Positions 17,285 through 24,324 of a stretch of 41,674 bases of DNA are shown here, piece after piece (position 1 is the first letter of the stretch; every line of letters begins with the position of its first letter). This stretch comes from a virus. The notes below the pieces were generated by a model. That model searched no databases. It had not been told where the DNA came from and was given only the letters and a program-made list of their open reading frames with translations. The translations under genes were made by a program, and so were the position numbers. The DNA is taken from positions 1 to 41,674 of IMG/VR virus record IMGVR_UViG_3300024415_000014; one strand, given 5' to 3'.

Positions 17285-17515
17285 TCACATCCAATTTTCC
17301 AAATCCTTGGCAATTTCTATAGTGTTCATCATACCATCTTCTATATCGTCAAATGCATGGCATAGATGAACTATATCCTTTTGTGGAACAACGATATATT
17401 GTCCATCGGTTGTTGTCTTAAGCCATTGCCCTATACTATGTACTGACAAGTTACTTATACAGCTTTCATATAATTTCATAACTTCACAGCGATCTATTCT
17501 TATTTCTTTTTCCAT
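17285..17515 (-). CDS. small paralogous protein with WLK-TD-QYI motif, 76 aa
   Basis: GGAGG stands seven bases before the ATG at 17515, which is one base after the upstream stop. The core NLSVHSIGQWLKTTTDGQYIVVPQKDIVHLCHAF closely resembles SEVSLNDLSLWLKCKTDHQYI in the protein at 22329-22586, showing that the phage carries at least two paralogues. The fold appears small and helical with a beta hairpin around QYIVV. Function is unknown. A DNA- or protein-binding adaptor role would fit, but there is no evidence for it. Confidence 0.65.
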   Translation of the reverse strand: MEKEIRIDRCEVMKLYESCISNLSVHSIGQWLKTTTDGQYIVVPQKDIVHLCHAFDDIEDGMMNTIEIAKDLENWM

Positions 17516-17516
17516 G

Positions 17517-18035
17517 TTAAGCCTCCAATTTTCTTGCAAATGCAAACTGAGTTTTTGCATAATTTAAGTAGTTGTTTTCAGCTTGATCTATATCAAACAT
17601 TTCCTGCTCTATAGCAAGAATGTCATAACCAAAGCTTTTCCAGTTTATGCCGTATTCATTAGCTCTTTGTATAACTTCTTCAAATTCTTCAACTTTATCT
17701 CTAAGCGTTAGAATATCTATGTTTGCCATATCGTAAGGTATTTCATATTCGTGAGCTTTTAGTAACAATTGCTTACTTTCTTCCGATACTAAATAACGCT
17801 CATATACGCTTTTTGCTTTTCTAGCTAAAGTAGCAACAACATAAGCTATTGGCATTCCAAAATCTTCATCGTCTCTAATATTTGGAGTATGAAAACTAGG
17901 TTTGTCGCTTAATCTAGGATTGAAACTATAGTCGTCAGAAATTGTAGCATTATTGTTGTTGTTAGAATTTACGTTGCCTGATAATTTTTTTTGCGCTAAT
18001 AATGTGCTTATAAAGCCTTGTGGTAAATTTTTCAT
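17517..18035 (-). CDS. first gene of the leftward operon, unknown, 172 aa
   Basis: The N-terminal 50 residues look disordered (Asn-rich run at about residues 21-29). The rest is helical with an acidic, coiled character (LTLRDKVEEFEEVIQRANEYGI). No catalytic, membrane or signal features are visible. It is the promoter-proximal gene, about 85 bases from the predicted start of transcription. Early phage genes in this position are often host-takeover or anti-defence proteins, but no family is recognised here. Confidence 0.6.
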   Translation of the reverse strand: MKNLPQGFISTLLAQKKLSGNVNSNNNNNATISDDYSFNPRLSDKPSFHTPNIRDDEDFGMPIAYVVATLARKAKSVYERYLVSEESKQLLLKAHEYEIPYDMANIDILTLRDKVEEFEEVIQRANEYGINWKSFGYDILAIEQEMFDIDQAENNYLNYAKTQFAFARKLEA

Positions 18036-18072
18036 ACTATATACCTTATTTTATTGTTAATTATACAAGGTT

Positions 18073-18107
18073 AAACGCTTGAAGTGTGCTTCTTCAGGCG
18101 TTTTTTT
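18073..18107 (+). terminator. hairpin with T-run in the leader of the leftward operon
   Basis: AAACGCTTGAAG (18073-18084) pairs with CTTCAGGCGTTT (18092-18103), 12 bp with one G-T pair and a 7-base loop. On the plus strand it is followed by T's, giving an intrinsic terminator for rightward transcription. On the minus strand the same hairpin forms in the 5' leader of the operon. It may therefore block antisense reading or act as a leader structure. Confidence 0.55.
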
Positions 18108-18125
18108 ATGCCTTGCTTATAAGGT

Positions 18126-18154
18126 AGTATAGTATGGACAATTCATAAAGTCAA
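18126..18154 (-). promoter_or_regulatory. sigma70 promoter of the leftward operon
   Basis: Read on the minus strand: TTGACT at 18154-18149, a 17-base spacer, and TATACT at 18131-18126. Both boxes are five of six to consensus. The start of transcription would be about 18119, and the 18035 gene is first downstream. The winged-helix regulator gene at 18178-18459 lies just upstream on the same strand and could read into it. Confidence 0.75.
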
Positions 18155-18177
18155 CTCAAATTATAAAAAAAGTAGAG

Positions 18178-18459
18178 TTATTTTTTTTCTCTAAATCTTC
18201 TTACTAATTCTTCTATACGTATATAATTAGGTCTATATGTATAATAGCCATCCTTCTCTCTAATAAGAAAATTTCTTTTTAATAGAGATTTTAAGCTATA
18301 ATTTATAGACTGTTTGTTTATTGAGAGTTTTTTTTCAATACTTTTTGCAGATAAAGGGTATTCTGCAGAACACACAACACTTAATGTATTTTTTTGCTTT
18401 AATGGCAAAATATCCGAATTTTTAATTGCCTCTAGTAACATTTTTTTGCTCTCTACCAT
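18178..18459 (-). CDS. winged-helix transcription regulator, 93 aa
   Basis: The order KNTLSVVCSAEYPLSAKSIEKKLSINKQSINYSLKSLLKRNFLIREKDGYYTYRP matches a MarR/TrmB-like winged helix: a helix, a helix-turn-helix (LSAKSIEKKLSINKQSINYSLKSLLKRNFL), then a wing with GYYTYRP. No ligand domain is present. It sits between the replicon and the leftward operon promoter and is a candidate repressor of either. Its own promoter appears to be at 18654-18682. Confidence 0.7.
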   Translation of the reverse strand: MVESKKMLLEAIKNSDILPLKQKNTLSVVCSAEYPLSAKSIEKKLSINKQSINYSLKSLLKRNFLIREKDGYYTYRPNYIRIEELVRRFREKK

Positions 18460-18565
18460 TTTTTATTTTTCACTTGACTTTGCTAAAAAAGTAATTTAGT
18501 TCTTAAAAGGCGTATTTCAAGTTTTATGGAGAATTTAAAATGTAATGATGAGCAACTCGGTGACT

Positions 18566-18659
18566 AAATTAGATCAGTTTGGAGGCTGGTCTAATTTGGA
18601 GGTGGCATTTTTTTAAGAAAAACACCAAAAAAACTTCTTCATTTAACAAAAGAAGTTTA
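18566..18659 (+). promoter_or_regulatory. structured control region before the plasmid initiator
   Basis: Two hairpins lie in this 274-base gap. The first pairs 18566-18577 (AAATTAGATCAG) with 18586-18597 (12 bp, one G-T). Its loop carries GGAGG, and a second GGAGG follows at 18598-18602 with no start codon at the right distance. The second pairs 18631-18639 (AAACTTCTT) with 18650-18658 (AAGAAGTTT), 9 bp perfect. Such structures before a replication initiator recall copy-number control by antisense RNA, but no such RNA is shown. Confidence 0.4.
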
Positions 18660-18682
18660 TAAAAAGGCATGTCTATTGTCAA
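18654..18682 (-). promoter_or_regulatory. minus-strand sigma70 promoter facing the winged-helix gene
   Basis: Minus strand: TTGACA (18682-18677, perfect), 17-base spacer, TAAACT (18659-18654). A transcript would run through the hairpins at 18658-18566 antisense to the initiator leader and reach the winged-helix gene at 18459. This is a plausible promoter for that gene and also for a counter-transcribed RNA. Confidence 0.6.
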
Positions 18683-18733
18683 GTGTTTTTCTAAAGAAAG
18701 CTTAAATTAAGTTAAATAAATAGAAAAATACAA

Positions 18734-20035
18734 GTGACAAAATTAAAAACAAACCAAGACTACCAAGTAGCACCAAAACAAGAACAAACACTAGCCTATC
18801 AATTTTATCAAGCATTTTTATATAACTGGCCAAATAGGTACAAACTGCTAGATAAACTACAACGCTATGGCGTAGTTGAAGAAAACGAACTCACAGATAA
18901 AACTGTTTACTTGAGCGAAAAAGCCAAGAAAATACTCCGTGTTATCCTAAAAATGATATTCAGAAGTGGTAAAGCTGTAGTAAATCAGAATTACTTAAAT
19001 AAACTTACCAAGTGTTGTGCTAGACAAAATAAGCGACTGTTAAATGAACTTTTAGATTTAATTCAATATGAGAAAATTAAGGTCTGGGAAGGGGGAAAAA
19101 TTTCTTACTACTTTTGCATTACGCTATCGGCTTCTTTGCAGCAAGAAATAAGGTCTGTAGAGCTTGAAAATACAAATTCTAGTTGGACAAAAATGTCCAC
19201 CCCTATATGTAATAACAGGTATTCTAATAAATTAGAATATAGATCTAATGCGCAAGCGCAGGAATCTATATTTTTCAATAATTCTAATTCAGATGGTAGC
19301 TTATCAGAGAGAGATAAAACGATAGAAGCTAGTATTGCAACTTGCGAGCATATGGACAAGGTTGTAAAAGCGGTTAGCAAAAAGAAGTTTAATTCTAACG
19401 CTAGAAAGAAACCTACAGCAGCGGAGCGCAAGGCGAGTAAAGCTAAGGTTTACAAGTTCAATCAATACGATAAGCCAAAAACACTAGCCGATCACTACCC
19501 ACTAAGCTCAGAAGACGCATACGAGCTACAAAAGCGCAGCGGTAAGCAATATAACCTAAACGCAATGAATGAAATTTTATTGGATATGTCCCGTAAACCT
19601 AAGGAGAGCAGGTATATGTTTGAATCAAAGGCTAGGTTTATGTCCTATATGACAAAAGCATACCAAAATGAAGGCAGGGACGTGAACAAAACGAATTTAC
19701 CGGGCTTTAAAATTATGAAAAGGAGACCTGAGGCAGAGATTGTGAAAATAACTACGTTATCCGAAATAGAAAAGTGTTTTGCAGCTATAGAAAACCATGC
19801 AATATATAATCCTGGGGGAATCAGTCAGTTTAAGGCAAGAGTTATTCAATTAGCTCCACATCAAGCTTATGATTTTGTTATGAATCTTAAGTCCGTGGAG
19901 AAAGTCGATAATGTGTTAAAAGTCAGTTTATTTAGAAGTTTTGATTTTACAGAGCGTTTTCTTGATAATATTTTGGATAAAGCCAAAGGAGTTGGTGAGT
20001 ATTTGGGGGTTGATGAATTGGAGTTTGTTGTATGA
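18734..20035 (+). CDS. plasmid-type replication initiator (Rickettsiales DnaA-like initiator family)
   Basis: A 433-residue protein starting with GTG at 18734; no ribosome site is visible, so the start is uncertain. The N-terminal 150 residues look like winged-helix domains. A basic, disordered linker follows (about 205-250). The C-terminal half contains LSSEDAYELQKRSGKQYNLNAMNEILLDMS and FMSYMTKAYQNEGRDVNKTNL. From memory this pattern resembles the DnaA-like initiators annotated on Rickettsia plasmids; no AAA+ ATPase motif is seen. It probably binds an origin and begins plasmid replication. A ParA partition system lies beside it and supports this. Confidence 0.65.
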   Translation: MTKLKTNQDYQVAPKQEQTLAYQFYQAFLYNWPNRYKLLDKLQRYGVVEENELTDKTVYLSEKAKKILRVILKMIFRSGKAVVNQNYLNKLTKCCARQNKRLLNELLDLIQYEKIKVWEGGKISYYFCITLSASLQQEIRSVELENTNSSWTKMSTPICNNRYSNKLEYRSNAQAQESIFFNNSNSDGSLSERDKTIEASIATCEHMDKVVKAVSKKKFNSNARKKPTAAERKASKAKVYKFNQYDKPKTLADHYPLSSEDAYELQKRSGKQYNLNAMNEILLDMSRKPKESRYMFESKARFMSYMTKAYQNEGRDVNKTNLPGFKIMKRRPEAEIVKITTLSEIEKCFAAIENHAIYNPGGISQFKARVIQLAPHQAYDFVMNLKSVEKVDNVLKVSLFRSFDFTERFLDNILDKAKGVGEYLGVDELEFVV

Positions 20036-20322
20036 TTACAAACAGGTTATGGAATGAATTTTATAAAATTGCACCTTCAAAATGGTTAAATAAACCGGAC
20101 GTCAGAGCGTTAGAAATGTATATCTATTTGATACGAAAGTGCAAAAAAACAAATGAATGTTATATTTATCCTAAAAAAATAGCAAGCAGACTGCGTGTGC
20201 ATTATAAAACAGTTTTTAACAAGCTTAAAATCTTATCTGACGCAGGCTTAATAAAACGAGAAGTTTTTATTGATAAAAAAGGTAAAACGTCTAATAAAAT
20301 TAGTATTTTAAAATTTTTATAA
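20032..20322 (+). CDS. winged-helix protein coupled to the initiator, 96 aa
   Basis: ATGA overlap with the initiator stop shows coupled translation. The sequence NKPDVRALEMYIYLIRKCKKTNECYIYPKKIASRLRVHYKTVFNKLKILSDAGLIKREVF reads as a helix-turn-helix followed by a wing, like replication or copy-number regulators. It ends in a six-base overlap with the convergent ribbon-helix-helix gene. It may control or assist the initiator. Confidence 0.65.
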   Translation: MITNRLWNEFYKIAPSKWLNKPDVRALEMYIYLIRKCKKTNECYIYPKKIASRLRVHYKTVFNKLKILSDAGLIKREVFIDKKGKTSNKISILKFL

Positions 20323-20562
20323 TACTTTAGATATAGCTTTTTTTATGCAAGAATCTGTTGAGCTATTGGCAAGATGCAATAATATCTTAAAAGCTTTCGT
20401 ATCAGAACATGGAGAAGAATGGGTTAGTTTTTCTATTCGATCTTTTACCTGATTCAGAATTTCTAATTCGTTATGAGAAAACCTAATAGATTTAGGTTGC
20501 AATCTCTTTCTTGTTTGAGAAGTTATATTTCTACTATTGTTGGATTCTAGGTTAATAGCCAT
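20317..20562 (-). CDS. ribbon-helix-helix partner of ParA (type Ib partition)
   Basis: An 81-residue protein: disordered basic N-terminus, then the short strand KSIRFSHNEL and two helices (EILNQVKDRIEKL and TKAFKILLHLANSS), which is the MetJ/Arc ribbon-helix-helix layout used by ParG/ParR-type partners. It follows parA on the same strand, 29 bases downstream, with a palindromic site between them. It would bind the palindromes and link plasmid DNA to ParA. The role is inferred from fold pattern and position. Confidence 0.7.
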   Translation of the reverse strand: MAINLESNNSRNITSQTRKRLQPKSIRFSHNELEILNQVKDRIEKLTHSSPCSDTKAFKILLHLANSSTDSCIKKAISKVL

Positions 20563-20577
20563 AATTTTTATTATTTT

Positions 20578-20595
20578 GTAGTTAAAAGTGACTAC
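20578..20595. repeat. partition palindrome copy 1
   Basis: GTAGTTAAAAGTGACTAC, consensus GTAGTYA-N4-TRACTAC. It overlaps the parA stop codon and precedes the ribbon-helix-helix gene. One of four copies in 850 bases; the probable binding site of the partition partner. Confidence 0.7.
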
Positions 20596-21380
20596 GATAT
20601 TATTTCTTTTACAAAAGACTTGTAGTCACTTTTAACTACAAGTGGTACTTCTGGATGCATTATAATAGGTATTTTTTCTATACCTGCTCTGCTTACATAT
20701 AAGCTTTGCCTAATATATGATTGTATTGTATACGGGAGTATTTCTTTTATTTCTGATTCTATTATTTTATTAAAAGATACCCCTCTATGATCTACTTTAT
20801 TTTTTACAAATTTAACTTTTTTACTAGATAATAAATTTTGTAAATTACCAAATTCCTTTACCTCTGCGATAAGCTCTAATACATCTTGTATAGCACTTGC
20901 TGCAAAAGCACCCATTTCAACAGGAATAATAAAGTTATCGGCAAAATAGATGGCATTAATAACAGAGTCTTCTATAGAAGCGGGACAATCAATAATTATG
21001 TAGTCATAATTGACTACAATATCTTGCAAAGCATTAAATAATATTTTTTCTTTATAAGTTCTGTGCGGTATTTCTTTTAAAGCTTGAGAAAGAGAGATAT
21101 TGCTATGCAATATATACATATTTTTAACAATATCTGAGTAAACTTGAGCTGGGCGTATTATAGAATTTATGTCAGGTGATTTTAGTCTAAAAATTGAGCT
21201 AATGGACGGTTCTATATTTTTATCAGGCAAATATATTTCAGAAGAATTTCCTTGTTGATCTAAATCTATTAGTAAAACTTTTTTGTCATGAATAGTAGCA
21301 AGTATATATGCTGTATTATGAGCAATAGTAGTTTTACCCACTCCGCCTTTTTGGTTTATAAAACAAATACTATTAGGCAT
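20592..21380 (-). CDS. parA: ParA partition ATPase
   Basis: A 262-residue Soj/ParA-type ATPase. The deviant Walker A box is KGGVGKTT (residues 11-18), Walker A' is DLDQQGN (39-45) and Walker B is YDYIIIDCPAS (125-135). It has no N-terminal helix-turn-helix domain, which places it in type Ib. It makes ATP-dependent filaments or gradients on the nucleoid that separate plasmid copies. The promoter at 21444-21415 and palindrome at 21395-21412 suggest self-regulation by its partner. A phage that keeps itself as a low-copy plasmid needs exactly this module. Confidence 0.95.
   Translation of the reverse strand: MPNSICFINQKGGVGKTTIAHNTAYILATIHDKKVLLIDLDQQGNSSEIYLPDKNIEPSISSIFRLKSPDINSIIRPAQVYSDIVKNMYILHSNISLSQALKEIPHRTYKEKILFNALQDIVVNYDYIIIDCPASIEDSVINAIYFADNFIIPVEMGAFAASAIQDVLELIAEVKEFGNLQNLLSSKKVKFVKNKVDHRGVSFNKIIESEIKEILPYTIQSYIRQSLYVSRAGIEKIPIIMHPEVPLVVKSDYKSFVKEIIS
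20618..20643. repeat. partition palindrome copy 2, extended arms
   Basis: GTAGTCACTTTTAACTAC at 20622-20639, extended by outer arms to ACTTGTAGT...ACTACAAGT (20618-20643). It lies inside the 3' end of the parA coding region. Same consensus as the other three copies. Confidence 0.7.
21000..21017. repeat. partition palindrome copy 3, in frame inside parA
   Basis: Perfect 18-bp palindrome GTAGTCA-TAAT-TGACTAC. It encodes residues 122-127 (VVNYDY), just before the Walker B strand. Either the Walker B codons were tuned to make a binding site or the match is a coincidence of codon choice. Confidence 0.6.
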
Positions 21381-21394
21381 AAAATATTATTAAT

Positions 21395-21412
21395 GTAGTC
21401 AATTTTAACTAC
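21395..21412. repeat. partition palindrome copy 4, parA operator
   Basis: GTAGTCAATTTTAACTAC lies between the parA -10 box and the start codon, about at the first transcribed base. This position is what is expected for an operator by which the partition proteins limit their own expression, and it may also be part of the centromere. Confidence 0.7.
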
Positions 21413-21414
21413 AA

Positions 21415-21444
21415 ACTATATCGTAAAAGTTTAGTATAAGTCAA
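21415..21444 (-). promoter_or_regulatory. parA: parA promoter
   Basis: Minus strand: TTGACT (21444-21439), an 18-base spacer, TATAGT (21420-21415). The start of transcription (about 21408) falls inside palindrome copy 4. Expression is probably repressed by the partition partner. Confidence 0.65.
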
Positions 21445-21515
21445 TAAATAACTAGAAAAAATATAATTTACATACTATATTGACCGTTATTTTATTCTTA
21501 AAACAAAGATATTGC

Positions 21516-22109
21516 ATGTCAGATAAATACACATTTAGTAAAGCTGATTTAGAAGAAATAACTAAAATAGTTAGTATAAAAAACATAGAAGCAGCTTCTA
21601 AAAAATTCTGTAATAGGCCTTGTGTATTTTTTGCTTTGCAAAAAATCAACAAGGAGCTTAACGAAGCAATAGAAAAAGGCCAAGCTTTAAGAAAACAAAA
21701 CACCGAAGTAAATAAAGCAATAGAATATTTTAGAAAATTCACTGGCAGAGAACTCGCTGAATTAAATAAGTTTGTCATAAAATATGGTGTACAAAAAATG
21801 CCTGAGCAATATGGTTTTAAAATGATCACAATTAATAATGCTAGAAAAGAGTTGCCTCAGTTGGATAAGGTAATTAAAGATGGCATAAAGGCAAAAAGAT
21901 TAGTAGTAGCTACGCTTGGTTATAGAAAAAGAAATAAAGAAAAACCAAACAAAGCAAAGAAAATACAAGTTATTGTAAATACAACTTTATCAGGAATATC
22001 AGATCAAACAGAAATTAACCTAGCTAATTTTAAAAAAATGATGGAAAGAAATAAACAATTAGAACATGTAAAAAAGCTAAAAAATGGTGATTTTGACAAC
22101 ATGGTTTAA
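21516..22109 (+). CDS. unknown protein encoded divergently from parA, 197 aa
   Basis: The ATG at 21516 (MSDKYTFSKADLEEI) is preferred to a TTG at 21480. The protein is basic, mostly helical, with a middle coiled stretch (ALQKINKELNEAIEKGQALRKQ) and a Lys-rich part (GYRKRNKEKPNKAKKIQVI) that could bind nucleic acid. No family is recognised. The position between parA and the palindromic element suggests a plasmid-maintenance or replication-accessory function, which is inference. Confidence 0.6.
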   Translation: MSDKYTFSKADLEEITKIVSIKNIEAASKKFCNRPCVFFALQKINKELNEAIEKGQALRKQNTEVNKAIEYFRKFTGRELAELNKFVIKYGVQKMPEQYGFKMITINNARKELPQLDKVIKDGIKAKRLVVATLGYRKRNKEKPNKAKKIQVIVNTTLSGISDQTEINLANFKKMMERNKQLEHVKKLKNGDFDNMV

Positions 22110-22190
22110 AAAAAAAAGAAAAAAAGCGTATAATTAATAAGATATAATGGTATTTTATTTATTTTTTTTTTAAGATTTTTGATCTAGGTC

Positions 22191-22306
22191 TCAAACGCCT
22201 TCATAGAAAACTTTTTATGGCTAGGAGTTTTATACACTTCCCGCTCTAAAAAAAGAGCGGGAAGTGTATAAGGATATTTTTCTATGAATACGTTTGAATT
22301 CCTAGC
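22191..22306. repeat. nested palindromic element, candidate replication origin or structured RNA
   Basis: Three stems are nested or crossed. A perfect 18-bp hairpin is formed by 22230-22247 and 22254-22271 with a six-A loop. An outer stem pairs 22191-22210 with 22278-22297 (10 perfect bases TCATAGAAAA/TTTTCTATGA, plus CAAACG/CGTTTG; two mismatches). GCTAGGA (22220-22226) pairs with TCCTAGC (22300-22306) across the outer stem, like a pseudoknot. The hairpin ends in TTATACACT/AGTGTATAA, close to a DnaA box. A 70-base AT-rich tract with two TATAAT boxes (22129-22134, 22143-22148) lies just upstream. Confidence 0.55.
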
Positions 22307-22328
22307 TTCCAAGTAACCAGTTTTTAAA

Positions 22329-22586
22329 ATGAAAAAAAAAATAAAAGTACAAGATATTTATTCTTTAGCTGCTACTTCAATTAAAAGTGAAGTTTCTCTA
22401 AATGACTTGAGTCTATGGTTGAAATGTAAAACCGACCATCAATATATAATCTTTGATAGAAATTTGATATTAAAGTTAATTAACTATGCAATAAATCATA
22501 ATGAATGTTTTAAAAGTGATTTTATTAGTCACGATCTCGACATAAATGCAGAGCAATTGCAACTTTTAAAAGATTATTGGTTGTAG
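22329..22586 (+). CDS. small paralogous protein with WLK-TD-QYI motif, 85 aa
   Basis: The core VSLNDLSLWLKCKTDHQYIIFDRNLILKLINYA aligns by eye to SVHSIGQWLKTTTDGQYIVVPQKDIVHLCHAF in the leftward operon (17285-17515). Both begin with a basic strand (MKKKIKV / MEKEIRI). The gene starts 23 bases after the palindromic element. Length and composition suggest a single small domain; no known family or function. Confidence 0.6.
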   Translation: MKKKIKVQDIYSLAATSIKSEVSLNDLSLWLKCKTDHQYIIFDRNLILKLINYAINHNECFKSDFISHDLDINAEQLQLLKDYWL

Positions 22587-22593
22587 TTTTAAA

Positions 22594-22695
22594 ATGTCGG
22601 ACTTTGATCTATTTTTAAAAATTATGTTTGTTTTTCATGCGTCATTAGTTTTGGTATATCCAATACTTGCTTATCTGTATTATTTTAAAGATTAA
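22594..22695 (+). CDS. very small membrane protein, 33 aa
   Basis: ATG at 22594 opens MSDFDLFLKIMFVFHASLVLVYPILAYLYYFKD, a short protein with one long hydrophobic stretch. It begins seven bases after the previous gene. It has the size of small phage membrane peptides, but there is no clear ribosome site and no homology is known, so it may not be translated. Confidence 0.35.
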   Translation: MSDFDLFLKIMFVFHASLVLVYPILAYLYYFKD

Positions 22696-22742
22696 TGGGT
22701 AATGGTAGCACTACCCAAAAATACTATATAAACAAACAAATA

Positions 22743-24224
22743 TTACTTTATTTTGCTAGTAACACCGAAGGGTTTGAGCCATTCCCATTTTTCTACGATA
22801 TGATGAAAAGCTATTAATATAAATAAATTTAACAACATTCCTATGAGGTTTATATCAAAACTGACTTGAATTATAAATTTAGTTATTACAACAAAAATCA
22901 ATGATAATCCTATAGCAGCAATACAGCAACGTTTCGTGATTTTATATCCTAGCACTGTGGCCATAATTGGTATTGAAACAGTTGGTAAATAAAATGAGCC
23001 TGACAATAATATTATTGAAAATAATTTTGTTTTTTGTACGGCGTACATTATTGATAATAAACCTACGATTAAGGTCAATAACCGAGCTAGTTTTATTTTA
23101 CTCAAAGGTTTTAAATTTTTTGTTAGGAACAAATCATTAGAGAGTAAAATCGATGTTATGTTTAGATTTGAATCTGCGGTAGACATGCACATAGAAATTA
23201 CTCCAATAACAAAAATTCCTTTTACAAGAGGAGTATTGTAGGAATTAATAAGGGATTGTAATAAAGGCATGTCTGAATTAACTAGGCTTTGACTCGTTAA
23301 CAAATATGATAAATAACAAGATAAAACCAATATAATAACAAGGGCAATTGAGGCTATATAATAAGATTTTTTTGCTTGATCTAAATTTTTAGCCATAGAA
23401 ACACGTTGTACAACATGAGGTTTAAAACCAGGTATAGCAAAGTATCCTAAATATAAAATAAATACAAAAAATTCGTTCAAAGTCATGTTAGTGAAGGCTT
23501 GAATAGAGGGTTTGTATTTACTGTATTGACTGGCTTGATTTGTATTGTCATTAATTATCTGCTGTTCTGTTTTGTTTTGTTGATAAAACTGTTGGTATGT
23601 GGAGTTTTTGCCGTTAAAACACCCAATACCAACAAGTATGGCGATGGTAAAACATATAGTTTGTATTATATCCGTTCTTACTACGCCTCTAATACCACCA
23701 GAGGTAGTATAAAAAATTATAACAACGCTAGAGAACACTATACAATGCAAAGAGTATTTTGTTACGTCTAGGTCAAAGAAAAAACATAGGCACTCTCCCA
23801 TGATTTTAAATTGTATTCCTATTCCTCCCATAGAACATACAGCTCCTAATATGCAAACTGTATTACCTACAATTTGTCCGTAACGCTCAGACATATAAGA
23901 AGCAACGGAGGTTTTGCCTAGCACACTTTGCATTTTAGGGACAAATATCCACGCAAATAATGCAAGGTTTGCACACATACCAAGAGATTCTACAAAGTAA
24001 ATAAAACCACTTTCCTGAAATTCCGTTAAATCAAGAACTAAACCACTGCCACTAATCCAAGTGGCAATAATAGTAGATGACAAAGCAAATACTGAAAAAG
24101 TCCTATTACCAATAGCATAATAGTTCAGAGTCCTGGTCGAGTTAAATGCTTGAGTGCTCGCAAACACTAAATAGATAAAGAAGGCTAATAATAAGTAATG
24201 ATCAATTGTAAGATATTTTAACAT
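22743..24224 (-). CDS. sodium/solute symporter (SSS family)
   Basis: Start at 24224 (MLKYLTIDHYLLLAFFIYLVF), in preference to an upstream frame that extends to 24380. The 493-residue protein has about 13 hydrophobic helices in the SSS layout. Family signs are YAIGNRTFSVFALSSTIIATWISGSGLVLD near the N-terminus (the Na+-binding first helices), YTTSGGIRGVVRTDIIQTI, and the PHVVQRVSMAKN loop. Such carriers import proline, pantothenate or similar solutes with Na+. It stands alone, antisense between plasmid and lytic modules, and looks like cargo from a bacterial genome. The substrate cannot be told from the sequence. Confidence 0.85.
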   Translation of the reverse strand: MLKYLTIDHYLLLAFFIYLVFASTQAFNSTRTLNYYAIGNRTFSVFALSSTIIATWISGSGLVLDLTEFQESGFIYFVESLGMCANLALFAWIFVPKMQSVLGKTSVASYMSERYGQIVGNTVCILGAVCSMGGIGIQFKIMGECLCFFFDLDVTKYSLHCIVFSSVVIIFYTTSGGIRGVVRTDIIQTICFTIAILVGIGCFNGKNSTYQQFYQQNKTEQQIINDNTNQASQYSKYKPSIQAFTNMTLNEFFVFILYLGYFAIPGFKPHVVQRVSMAKNLDQAKKSYYIASIALVIILVLSCYLSYLLTSQSLVNSDMPLLQSLINSYNTPLVKGIFVIGVISMCMSTADSNLNITSILLSNDLFLTKNLKPLSKIKLARLLTLIVGLLSIMYAVQKTKLFSIILLSGSFYLPTVSIPIMATVLGYKITKRCCIAAIGLSLIFVVITKFIIQVSFDINLIGMLLNLFILIAFHHIVEKWEWLKPFGVTSKIK

Positions 24225-24324
24225 TTTGTTCTTTTTTTTTATTTGGTTCGGAAGTGAACCCTTTCTGATATTACATGAAAAAGATGATAATATTTTTTTT
24301 TTTATATTTATCTCATAAAAAATT

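Noticed and set aside
18474-18502. Plus-strand promoter for the initiator (TTGACT at 18474)
   Set aside because: The -35 is good but no acceptable -10 is found at 16-18 bases.
18535-18576. Thirteen-residue leader peptide (ATG at 18535-18540 region)
   Set aside because: No ribosome site and no regulatory codon pattern; more likely chance.
22690-22712. Hairpin TGGGTA...TACCCA after the small membrane gene
   Set aside because: Six-base stem with a long loop and no T run; not a convincing terminator.
24244-24262. Hairpin GGTTC-GGAAGT-GAACC before the symporter gene
   Set aside because: Five-base stem, no T run on either side at the right place; too weak for a terminator.
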